A stretch of DNA of 64,000 bases from Agelas oroides (lineage: Eukaryota; Porifera; Demospongiae; Agelasida; Agelasidae): positions 261,391-325,390 of the forward strand of contig OX422188.1 of NCBI GenBank assembly GCA_949130485.1. Direction: 5' to 3'. The notes under the pieces were generated by a model, which was not told the DNA's origin, ran no database searches, and was given only the letters and a program-made list of their open reading frames with translations. This document shows, in pieces, positions 1 through 11,900 of this stretch. Position 1 is the first letter of the stretch. The number at the start of each line of letters is the position of its first letter. Made by a program: the position numbers and the translations under genes.

Positions 1-416
1 CTTGTTTCTATACTTCTTGATGTTAATCTCAGTTACAGTTAGACCTAAGCCTAAGAAGAATATTTTTTTCAAGTGTAACTACAACCCCAGAACTTAAAAC
101 GGCATTGACAATTTAGTAGTGGTTCCAAGCATGTAATAATTATGTGTAACATTGCCAACTAGAATCTGATGAAGGCCAACCACTCTCCAAAGCTCCATAC
201 CAAACTTTTTCAAACCAATCTCCTGATTTTCTATCACATGACGACTGACCAGCTGCAGCACAGAAATACTAGACTGACAACTGACCATCATAGCATCACA
301 GTTTACTAAAGCTGTGAGTAGCCTTACCTATGTGGTGTTCATAAACCTTGCCTACTACCATGGGAAGAGACTGTGCCAGCCGTGCACATGGTCAACTCAC
401 GATTTCACTTGTGCAC

Positions 417-468
417 TAGTCTCGTTCCCAGACCAATGATCATGGTATTTGGTCTGGGAAAGAGACTA
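417..468. mobile_element. Minimal TAGTCTCG-family palindrome
   Basis: Two arms, 417-436 and 449-468 (tagtctcgttcccagacca and its near-complement), enclose a 12-bp centre. The ends match the TAGYCTCG..CCCAGRCC family. The flanking 9-mers cttgtgcac and cgtatgcac agree at seven positions, consistent with an old 9-bp target duplication. Confidence 0.55.
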
Positions 469-689
469 CGTATGCACATGCGTACAAAATTACAAAAATG
501 GCGTCCTTCGCAATGGACAGTAACCACAGAGTGTTGTGAATGGCTTTTATTGACCAGGGTGAATTTGAAGCTACAAAGACGCTGAGTAGTTGTAGAGCTC
601 CGCACTGTGATAAGCATCAGTTTTGTGCTAAAAGACGGTAAGTATACAAACCGTTTTCGAGATATCATTGTTGAACATAGTGGTCTGAA

Positions 690-926
690 CAAGAATACGA
701 AAAATGGCACTTTCACTACCGCACAGCTTTGCATTTAGCTGTCTTCCGCGAGGCTTTTGGGCAGCTATATGAGTCTTGCTGATCATAATGGCACTCAAAG
801 AGGAAGCCTGGGTGTTTAAATAAGCTTTTAGTGTATTTGTGGTGAAGTTATACGGCTTTTGCTTAAGTATTGCATATATTGCACGTCCGTGCCATCCCTA
901 CATAGAGAGTCTACCGACTCTCTGAT
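690..926 (+). repeat. Interspersed repeat, copy 1
   Basis: This segment, from caaaaTGGCACTTTCACTACCG-like sequence to gagagtctaccgactctct, recurs in inverted orientation at about 59893-60115. Shared landmarks are gcaagactcat, cttaagtattgcatata and the short palindrome agagtctaccgactct. No ORF is recognised. It is a dispersed repeat of unknown class. Confidence 0.6.
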
Positions 927-953
927 ACATGGTGACTGTTGCTCCTGTTGGTC

Positions 954-1535
954 ATTTACCCCTTTTACCCCGATGTGCGTGCGCAGAAATTCATCGCATG
1001 ATTACGAGAGAAACTATTAAAAATGGCAACTTTGTGTAGTGTTGATTCATTGCATTATATCTTGTAAAATAGCAGAGTTCAGGCAATGATAATTAGGCTT
1101 AACTTGGTTGAAAACAAACCTGCTTTAATCCGGATGCAGTCAGAAGACCTGCTAGTGAAGTCCGAATAAGCTACTGTGGTAGAAACACGGGTACCCACTA
1201 TGTACCTAAAAATGACCGATAATACACGGCAAAAGTTGGCTGACAGTTTCAGCGAAGGTACATTTCAACTGTCGCTGACACAATTAGATAGTACACTCTC
1301 GATAGATTAAGTAGCGTGTGGGATACAAGCTGACTGAGGCTAACTATGATCCAAAGGCAAATGTCAAACGCGACTTCAAGGGGAAGTCCTTCTAGGACAC
1401 TGCAGCTAATTGTGCTTCGATTGACTTCCTGTTACACGTAATAACTAACTCCAGGTCCAAAAATGAGCAGCAATTGCATAAATAGAGGAAGCTAATTGCG
1501 GGCGCATTTGACCACTGTCGGGTATAAAGGGTTAA
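954..1535. mobile_element. MITE inserted in the low copy of the tandem duplication
   Basis: The high copy runs straight from ttggtcat to ctaaaatgaaatg (near 3240), but the low copy has about 580 bp between the same landmarks. The insert ends are TTTACCCCTTTTACCCCGA and the near-inverted TCGGGTATAAAGGGTTAAAA, forming imperfect terminal inverted repeats. Comparison with the empty site shows it arrived after the duplication. No ORF is seen. Confidence 0.65.
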
Positions 1536-1595
1536 AATGAAATGCTGTGGTGTTACTACTCAATATGTGATAGTTTAAACCTTATGATTGCCTAC

Positions 1596-1820
1596 CATCA
1601 GTGTCATCGTTGATTGTGACAGTTGCTTCATCAGGTGACACTGTCACTCGACTGCCAAGCCTATTTCGATCATCAGGGTCAAGGGTCAAGCTGACTCTGA
1701 ACATTTCAGCATCCTCTGGGATACCATCATTCACAATGGACACATTGAAGGAGAGTCGACGCATATCATTACTGAATGGGCCCAGACGGAAGTTGGTGAG
1801 GGCACCATAGTCACTGGGAG
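1596..1820 (-). CDS. Calx-beta exon, domain 8 second half (last in window)
   Basis: Acceptor is atgtag above 1820; donor is G|GTAGGC below 1596. The 75 codons begin [19 protein letters not shown] and end TVTINDDTD. The phase-1 donor means more coding sequence follows, but I found no further exon between 1 and 1595, so the next one lies outside the window or is too divergent to see. Confidence 0.9.
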
Positions 1821-1836
1821 CTACATATGGATGAAA

Positions 1837-1880
<44 letters not shown>

Positions 1881-3546
1881 ATGTGTGTGTGACACAACTT
1901 GATTGGGGCCAGGCTATTGTTGGTGACTGAGTGCCAGAGAAGTGTATGGGTACACAATTAACTCTTTACCGACCAAAGACGCATCATAAATCAACTTTCC
2001 GTTAAACGACCAATGACGCGTATACGCATCATGGGTACTTTTGGAGTTTTCTTTGAGCGTAGTGATTTATTAGGGACTACCTATGCTATTAACCATATTC
2101 ATTGCACCCACCGGAAGCTAAACGTGAGATTGCAAATAGACAACGTACAAGCCGGAAGTTGAATGTTACGAGGCGCAAGACTCTATCGCAATCGACAGGG
2201 CCGAGTTTATCGCAACCAATCTCGAGAAGTACACAAGCTATGAAGATGAAATGAAAAGCAGCGTAGAGCTAAAAGAATGCTCTAACTTCCACGCAGATTT
2301 CAAACCAGACATAAATTGTACTGCCAAGTTTTAAGTACCGGAACAGATCGAAAGTCTCGACTTCCAGTGTGACAACTTCCGGTTTATTTCACAGGTTCTG
2401 CTTTAGTGACAAGCTTCAAAACTACAGCAAAGCTGGGCAAAGCCTAAGGTACTCTATTGCTTTCTACCAGAAGTTTGTAGCTGTTTTAGAATTGGAGATA
2501 TAAAACGGAATATGCAACACGTTCTCTGAACTGTTCTGCTCATAATTATTACGTAACATTGCAATCATGCATTATGGTTGGTAAAGGGTTAAACTCCACA
2601 CTCTTTGACAAACCTGCTGCTGTTGCTGATCCATCCATTGTGTTTACAAGCAAGTAAAATGATGTTTCAATTGGATCTGCTCCAGGAGGCACAGAGATAG
2701 CAACAGTCAGTGTGGCCACTCCATCATTTTCAAAGACAGTCACATTTGTCTGAACATATCCCACTCTGATAACTACAGTGAGAAAAATTACATCCACAGT
2801 TATAAATGTTTGGCATCAACTATGAATTTAATTCACAAATATCATATTGCTTTAAGTCACTTTAAGCACACTGTTTGTTCAATGCACCATAATTTGGCTT
2901 TAGGTGCGATCTAGCATTTGAAACGTGACCCAAAGGGAATCCTTTTAAGTATGTGACTCTAAACAAACCTACTCATTTTATATGCCCGTTTGTGCAAAGA
3001 AGAGAATGGCTATTCTACAGCCACTGTAGAACCTATGACACAAAATGCTGCCAATAATTTACATAAATGTGAAAGTTTAATGTCCCCAAAATTGCTCACA
3101 CAAAATACTGGTGACACCTTATCTACGATATATCTGTAAACATGCATACTAGTAGCATAAGTGATCAGCATGCATACAACAAGTACGTCACCATGTGTCA
3201 TCATTATTCTATAAATGGTGACAGTTGCTCCTGTTGGTCATCTAAAATGAAATGCTGTGGTGTTACTGCTCAATATGTGATAGTTTAAACCTTATGATTG
3301 CCTACCATCAGTGTCATCGTTGATTGTGACAGTTGCTTCATCAGGTGACACTGTCACACGACTGCCAAGCCTATTTCGATCATCAGGGTCAAGGGTCAAA
3401 GTGGCTCTGAACATTTCAGCATCCTCTGGGATACCATCGTTCACAATGGACACATTGAAGGAGAGTCGACGCATATCATTACTGAATGGGCCCAGACGGA
3501 AGTTGTTGAGGGCACCATAGTCACTGGGAGCTACATATGGATGAAA

Positions 3547-3586
<40 letters not shown>

Positions 3587-6500
3587 ACGTGTGTGTGTGT
3601 GCGTGTGCGCATGTGTGTGTGACACAACTTGATTGGGGCCAGGCTATTGTTGGTGACTGAGTGCCAGAGAAGTGTATGGGTACACAATTAACTCTTTACC
3701 GACCAAAGACGCGTCATAAATCAACTTTCCGCTAAACGACCAATGACGCGTATACGCATCATGGGTACATTTGGAGTTTTCTTCGAGTGTAGTGATTTAT
3801 TAGGGACTACCTATGCTATTAACCATATTCATTGCTCACCGGAAGCTAAACGTGGGATTGCAAATAGACAACGTACAAGCTGGAAGTTGAATGTTACAAG
3901 GCGCAAGACTCTATGACAATCGACAGGGCCGAGTTTATCGCAACCGATCTCGAGAAGTACACAAGCTATGAAGATGAAATGAAAAGCAGCGTAGAGCTAA
4001 AAGAATGCTCTAACTTCCACGCAGATTTCAAACCAGACATAAATTGTACTGCCAAGTTTTAAGTACCGGAACAGATCGAAAGTCTTGACTTCCGGTGTGA
4101 CAACTTGTGGTTATTTCACAGGTTCTGCTTTAGTGACAAGCTTCAAAACTACAGCAAAGCTGGGCAAAGCCTAAGGTACTCTATTGCTTTCTACCAGAAG
4201 TTTGTAGCTGTTTTAGAATTGGAGATATAAAACGGAATATGCAACACGTTCTCTGAACTGTTCCGCTCATAATTATTACGTAACATTGCAATCATGCATT
4301 ATGGTTGGTAAAGGGTTAAACTCCACACTCTTTGACAAACCTGCTGCTGTTGCCGATCCATCCATTGTGTTCACAAGCAAGTAAAATGATGTTTCAATTG
4401 GATCTGCTCCAGGAGGCACAGAGATAGCAACAGTCAGTGTGGCCACTCCATCATTTTCAAAGACAGTCACATTTGTCTCTACATATCCCACTCTGATAAC
4501 TGCAGAGAGAAAAATTACATCCACAGTTACTAATGTTTGCCATCAACTATGAATTTAATTCATGAATTTTGCTTCTAAGAAGTCACTTTTAGCACACTGT
4601 TTGTTCAATGTACCATAATATGTGTAACATTGGAACTCTGCATTAGCTAGTTGTTGTGTTTATTGTGTTTATAGTGTGCATATGTGAAGGGGTTAAGCAA
4701 TTGGTTTTTTCCGTCTGTCAGTTTGTCAGTCCAGTGAAAAATTTTTAAATCTGAATATAGACAGGGTTAAACGATTTCCAAAACTGACAGTAGCGTTGAC
4801 ATTGTAAGCAAACGTGACATATGTGCACCTCATAGGGAGCAAAGCGGTTCTACCCTCTGCTTTTCCAGCAGTTTCCTATTTAACGTTGTGATTGTCTGCC
4901 ATTTAATACGGTCAATACTTTGGATATGGTAGAGCCCGGGCATTCACGGACATGACATGTGTCCACAATACTTCGGACATGATGGAGTCTGGGCATTATT
5001 TGTACTGTTGTGCTGACTGGTAGCACAAGTCTCTGAGGGGCCCACCCTGGGGTCGTGAGTGACACACCCACTGAGTGTGTCACCCAGAATGCAAATTGTG
5101 CTTATGTCACACCCCTTCCCAACCCAAAACCAGCAGACATAACATGTACCAGCTCCCCTGAATCGAACACCAGACACCATGCAAACCATGCACTAAGCAG
5201 GATATGTGAAACCAAACATGATACCACTTCACTGAAAACTGTTAAACAACACCTCAGGGCTACTTTGTTCCACAATTATACCATAAAATAGCGTGGGGTA
5301 TGTTATTAAGCTGTAAATTGATGGTTAGTGCCCTTACCCAGACGGACCTTTTTGTTCTTTGTTAAATACTTGAGTTCCATGAGTTCGTCCAGTGCTCAGC
5401 AGGGGACGAGTGAAGCAGAGTCCATGGGTCGTTCTGTTCTAGCTTACCAGTTTTTCACAGGACTGCGTCCTGACAAAGATGAAGGTGGCTGGAACCGAAG
5501 GGGAATTGGAGCAGTTACTAATGAAAGCTCATTTTGAGGAGGCTAAGATCTGAGATCTTGTTGACCCCAAACCGAAAAGTGTTTCGAATATGTCCTCTAC
5601 AGGTCCAGCCTAGTAGACAAAGGCTGGCCACACCCCCCCTAGAGATAGAGGCCAATGCGTAGATAGGGGCCATAGCAGTGGTAGTCTAAGCAAACTCGGA
5701 GACAGAAGTCGGTGGCGCAAGTGGGCACTTTGCTAAACAGTGTCCCCAGCGAGGTAAACCAAGGAGTTGTGAAGCACCTGGGAGGAGTCTTGGGTCTGGG
5801 TGCAGTAGCACAGTGGCCCAGGTGGCATCACCTGATAACCAAGGAGAGAGTCATCAGAAGAGTATGCTACAGTGTCAGGAGGTCGAGTTGGACGATGCCT
5901 TGACCAAAGTGACATCCACAATGCATGGTATTGTGTCAGAATTCAGCTATTCTGTGTTGTACTTCAGTCTGCTAATATATGCCAAGTACTTGAGTTCCAT
6001 GAGTTCGTTCCTTATACATGGAAGGCCTCAGAATGAGGCTATATTATTGCGTTCAAGGTCAAAGTGACAAACATTGCCAGTCCGGAGCAGTACTAGCAGT
6101 GTGATCGTAACCAGCACTAGTTTATCAAAATTGCTCAGCATCGTGAGAGATGGATTCAAACAAGTAGAAATAGCTTGGCTCACGATGCTGAGCAATTTTG
6201 ATAAACTAGTGCTGGTTACGATCACATTGCTAGTACTGCGGGCTATACATCATAGCTTATTAAACAATTCAAAACAGTGCCAATTTTCCCACTTAATACT
6301 TACAGGCCAGACAAACTCAGCCAATTTTCAAGTTCTCCTACCTTTATTTAGTATGGAAAACCAGAGGCTGGTTTGCTACCTACATGCTATTGGGTTTTTA
6401 GAGAAAAAGCACCCGACAGCTGCAGTTTAACTGGTTCTAGTCAAGTTACTTTGTACCCTGCTGGTTACAAGACGCCACTAACAAGACTATACATACATAG

Positions 6501-7062
6501 TTCGTAAGTGATTGTGAACTTTGCCAAAGGCTGCCAATTGTGATGCTTTCACTTGAATAGAAAGTCAATGCCAACCTCAATTCTGACCTCTTTACCATGG
6601 ATTTTGATTGACTATATAAGGTAAAACTGGAAGCTTCCACTTAAGAATCTTTGCAGTGGTGAAATAGCTAATTGACAGTTAATTTGTGCCCTATCCGGCT
6701 TCCCATACAATTCCTGCTTTTGCTTCATTACTTCCTATGCTCTATGACTATACTATGTTACTATAGTAACACATACTAAGAACTGCTAGAACATTGGTTA
6801 ATGTGATATTAATGTAATATGCCTGCCTACCATCATTGTCTTCAAGGATAGTGACATCTGCTTCATCAGGTGACACTGTCACAAGCTCAGCTTGGTCAGC
6901 ACCTTCAAGGGTCAAGGTCGCTCTGAACATTTCAGAATCCTCTGGGATATCATCGTTCACAATGGACACATTGAAGGAGAGTCGACGCATATCATTACTG
7001 AATGGACCCAGACGGAAGTCAGTGAGGGCACCATAGTCACTGGGAGCTGCATATGGATGAAA

Positions 7063-7098
<36 letters not shown>

Positions 7099-8936
7099 TT
7101 AAGAGTCTTCCTGTTAAGGAGATTGGCAGGGAACGTGTCCATTGCACCATGAGTCAGTGAAAATGAGATACTTGATTTTATTTACTTATTCCTTTTGGGG
7201 TCTTGCATGTGTGTGATATAGCTGAATAATGTAATGTTAAGGTGGCGGGTAAGTCTTTCGGCGGAGGTTAACGAAAACATAAACTTGGGTTACAGTCAGG
7301 ACCAGGGTTACTCCTAGTTTCAGGGTTAGGGTTTGGTTTAGGGCAATCTTGCTTTGCCTAATTTTAAAAAGGGTTTTAGTAGCTCATTAATATATTCATG
7401 AACCCAAAATTGCTACTCGATGGACGCATCTACACGCTCACTGTAGGTAGCGTCCCAACCACCAATGTATCTCAAATCAATCTATGCCAGCTTTTGTTCA
7501 AAGCTACTCTCAAAGTCAGGCTAGACTCATGTTTGTCACTACTCTTGGAATGGACAACTTTGACTGCACCAAAATGAATGCACATTTCGAAAAATTCACA
7601 ACTTGTCTACGGGAGGGGCTCATTCACGAGTGGAAGCAAGCATTACTAGCCCCACCTCTCCCCCTTATGTCGCTAAACAACTCACGGCTCTGTTCCACAC
7701 ACAGCCGCCGTTCAGCTCCCTTGGCTGTCAGACTGTAGCACCAACGATAAATTGCGTATTCTAGTTAAAGCCCAGCCCAGCACTCGAAGCACCTGGCCAC
7801 GGTCACCAACTAGGCTAGGCATACGGCCGCGAGACCTGGGCCTACTCAACAAATACAGTCTTGGCCACTGTGGCCTTTCTGCTGCTTCTAGACACAAGCT
7901 TGCTTTCACAAGCAGGCATCACGCACTACTCACAGCTACTGACACTACAGCACTCTACTAAACTCCTTTTTTTTTTTTTTTTTTTTTTTTTTAAGTCGAT
8001 CTAAGCTTATCTTCAAAGTTCCGACCACCACATGAAGGGTACCGCCAGGCCACATCTTAACTAACTTAATTATAAACTGATTATTGGATGCCAATGCCGA
8101 CAGGAAATGGGGAAAATCCCCAATTTTACGGACAGTGAACGGTTTGAGACTCCCAAAACTGATTACACGCTAAAAGTTTAGCAAGACAAAGAAATCTATC
8201 AGCTTGGATTCCAGGTTTGTCAACCTTCAAAGTAACAGGGTTATCTGCCACCTTAAGCTCGTTACTATGGGAGTATCACAGTAGTAACTACATATTTGAC
8301 TGTTCTGCCGTTTCCAGTTCAGTTTTCTTTTTGCTGGTCATCAGGGGAGTTCCCAGTCTGATCTTTGCACAAACACAGGTTTTGGCTCCTTTAAACTCCC
8401 GACCTGTGGATGGCTACATATGTACAATGATGGAGTCCAGCTCAGTCTGGTAGTTGGGACATGCTGCATGTGGGCTTGGAACATGTAGGCTCACTACATG
8501 CGATCTTACACATGCTTCAGTCATCGGTCTTATGGTAGCTAGATGACTATAGACTGTCACAGCTATTTCACCTTTTAACTTGAATCTCTAAGAATCAAAT
8601 GAGTACTTGAACTATTGTTTTTGTTTACAGACCAGCAAAATGAAAGTAGTAGCAATGCCAGAAGTATACTTCTATGACTTATCTCTTAGGAAGGCAATGG
8701 ATGCTGCTAGATTCTTCTCTTTAGTTGATCTCTCTTCTTTCTTTTCTACATGTGACTGACCTTTTCTCATGATGTCATAGGTAGGCTACTGTTATGATTG
8801 TTAATTGGTTGGGTGGGATCACTGATTGTTATCTACAAGTTGTGTGACTTGGTTAATGTTGTTATGTGGACTCAGAGAGAGAGAGAGAGAGACAGAGAGT
8901 GTGTGTGTATGCATGTGTGTGTGTGCATGCGTGTAC

Positions 8937-8967
<31 letters not shown>

Positions 8968-11900
8968 GGGTACACACACAAACTTCAGACTCTGTGACAA
9001 ACCTGCTGCTGTTGCCGATCCATCCATTGTGTTTACAAGCAAGTAAAATGATGTTTCAATTGGATCTGTTCCAGGAGGCACAGAGATAGCAACAGTCAGC
9101 GTGGCCACTCCATCACTTTCAAGGACAGTCACATTTGTAACAAAACCCACCACGATCCCTACAGAAAGAGGAATATTATACCAAAACTGTGCTTACCACT
9201 CACCTAGTCATGCGCTAACATCAGTAATCTCAAGAGTATACCACATATCACATTATGTTACATTTCACAAACTGGCAGTTCTTCAGAAATATACGCTATT
9301 GTATCCTTCTACAATTTGTCCATTACCGTGGATATTCTACACTTGAACATTTCTTTTACAAGCAATTTTCTACGGTTAAACATTAATTTAAAAAGTTAAT
9401 ATGTAGCATCCATTATTGCCACAGTGAAGAAAACAGCTGGGTGGAGTGAAGGGAAGAATTTGCAGTGCCTGTGTCAGGTTTTGCTGTCAGCATGCTGCGT
9501 AGATTTGAACGAAGATATTCGTCATGTTCAAATGCCATCTAAATATTGAACCAGTGTTGTCATTCTAGAGTATCGGCATTAACCCTTTAACCACTGATGA
9601 TGCTTTTTGGCGTCGTCTGACTTTGGCCACATGTTATCAGTTGGCGCAATCCGTTTTGAAGATAGGTTCTGCGCTAGCAGAAAGGGTGGGACAGGGGGAG
9701 GTGGATGGGTGCACCCTCTGGGTGACAGTGTTGCAGCTGGCTGTAGAAAAGCCCTGGTCAATGCCGGGTGGGCCATTTGTCTGCTTTCTTGCACAAACGG
9801 GCGTAGAAAACGCTCTTTTCATCTTGTAGGGACTCGGCATTTTAGGCAACGTTTAGTCCGGAGGAGCGTTCTCTGGTCGGAGGGCCCAGACTATTGAATG
9901 TTCACTAATGAGTAGGTGTGGCTAAGGTCATGAACCCATAGAGAATGTGTTGATAAAGCTTTGACTCAAGTTTCCAGTGCTAGCTCCAAGCAGAAGTGGA
10001 AATATGGACCAAGGAAGGTATCCATAGCCTAATAAAGACTTCCAGTAAATAGCCTATGGTGGTTAAAGAGTTAAAGAGTCTTGTGTTGCTGAACCCTTGC
10101 TCGCAAACACTGCAGTCTGGTGTCACCATGACTCAACAACTCTTTACTCAAAATCAGCTGAGTGTTGTTCTGAAATACAGGCACTATTTTGAAGGTGTGC
10201 TTATTATTATTTGTTAGTAACTGGTCTTAGCAGTGTGCACTGTTTCTGTTCTCAAAGCCTTGACACAATTTTGTATGCTAGTGTAACGAGTTTGGCTGAA
10301 ACAACTATATTGATTACAAATACTCAACAAGGCCACAACCCAAATGACCATTTGGGGGGTAATAATGAAGCTAATATCCAACACATTAAAAATGCAGTAA
10401 CTAGAGCAGTGAACATTATTTTGCTCTCTATTTTGTGATTACAACTTGAAACTTGTTTACAGTAATTAGGTGGGTAATCAATGTGATATATACTATGTAT
10501 TGATGAAAATCACCTAGACAGTGTGTAAGTAATAGTTATATCCCTCCCTGGGGGGTGGTCGTTTTACACATTGGTGTCGGGCGTAGCCCGACACCAATGT
10601 GCAAGACCACACCCCAGGGAGGGATATAACTATTATATAACCTGTTACCTAGGCAACATCACCGTACAAGAGAGATATGGGCAACATTCTTAGATGTTGC
10701 CTGGGTAACGGGTTATAGTAAAATGTTACTGTGCTGATGTACTGGCACAGCTCTACTAAAACTAAGTGCTTATTAGTCTCATGCTCAGCCATCCATGTCC
10801 TCACAGGTGCACACATGGGGGTCTGGGTTTGAGACTTGGCACTCTTACTACAATTAACTTACTGAGGTCATTGTCTGTTATCAGCACTGTTGTTTGAGGT
10901 GGATCAACAATAACACGGTTTGGAGAAATAGTTGTCACTGAAGCTAGTACGAGTGTCAACCTGGCGGTGAAGGTTTCATTTAATTCTATAGATGAATCAT
11001 TTGTAATTGATATACTGAAGCACTGTCTTGGACGCTGGCTGGTGAAGGTGACCAGGGTCATTGAAACACTCGTGTAGTCATCAGGAGAGACTAAATATAT
11101 ATGGGTGTGTGTACATGTGTAGACAATTGTGTTTATGTGTGTTGCACGTGTGGTGTGTGAGAGTAGTATGTATGTGTGTATATAACAACATAACCATTAA
11201 TGCATGTTTGATAGTATGAAGCAAATGAATGAGTAAAAAGTAAAAAGGTAGTAGTCAGACTAATAATAGTTTTTGTGTTCAGTTGGCTTAAAACTAAAAT
11301 CATTACGTAGACACCACTTGACACCAAAATATGTATATGGAAGTTGGGAGAGTGGAGTTCATACACATGCTTTCAAACCTTCCCACTACAGTGATTAAAG
11401 CATTTAACTGCTGTTTGTATACCTGCACTGCCATCTTGCACTGCACTGCCATCTTGTATAGCATGTTTGATGGTATGAAGTGAATGTAGAAGAGAAAAGT
11501 GCAATGTTAGTAATAATAGTTTTGGTGCTTGAATCATTAATATTTTGAAGGTACACTCATGTAGACTAGCCTCGTTCCCAGGCCTCCCCCGTTTTCGTTC
11601 TTCGGTTTGCGTTCAGTATAATACACGGAGGCGGAAGAGCGTGAAAAACGGGGAAGGCCTGGGAACACCTGTCACATGAATGACGTTTGGTGGACGCGAG
11701 GTGGACGTAGGGGGGGAGGGGTCCACATTCAAATAACGTACTAGATTCATCATCGAGCGCTCCAACGACAGCCCGGACCCCAGACGTTCACGAGATCGAC
11801 AGTACTTGACCTCACAGGTGTTCCCAGGCCTTCCCCGTTTTTCGCGCTCTTCTGCCTCTGTGTATTATACTGAACGCAAACCGAAGAAACGAAAACGGGG

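Larger units (their letters stand above)
928..4620. repeat. Recent tandem duplication of a two-exon Calx-beta unit
   Basis: Sequence from about 3217 to 4620 repeats 928-2895 at an offset of about 1710-1727 bp after allowing for one extra insertion in the low copy (954-1535). Both exons, the intronic MITE, the CA/TG microsatellite and flanking intron are all copied with few changes. The homology begins at ggtgacTgttgctcctg (about 928) and ggtgacAgttgctcctg (about 3219), and fades near 2895 and 4620. Confidence 0.85.

Noticed and set aside
94..291. 65-codon minus-strand ORF (SSISVLQLVSRHVIENQ...)
   Set aside because: It looks protein-like but does not fit a Calx-beta exon, matches no family I know and has no clear donor.
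8798..9089. Plus-strand ORFs over the GA/TG microsatellite
   Set aside because: Open only because of the simple repeat; they overlap the real Calx-beta exon on the other strand.
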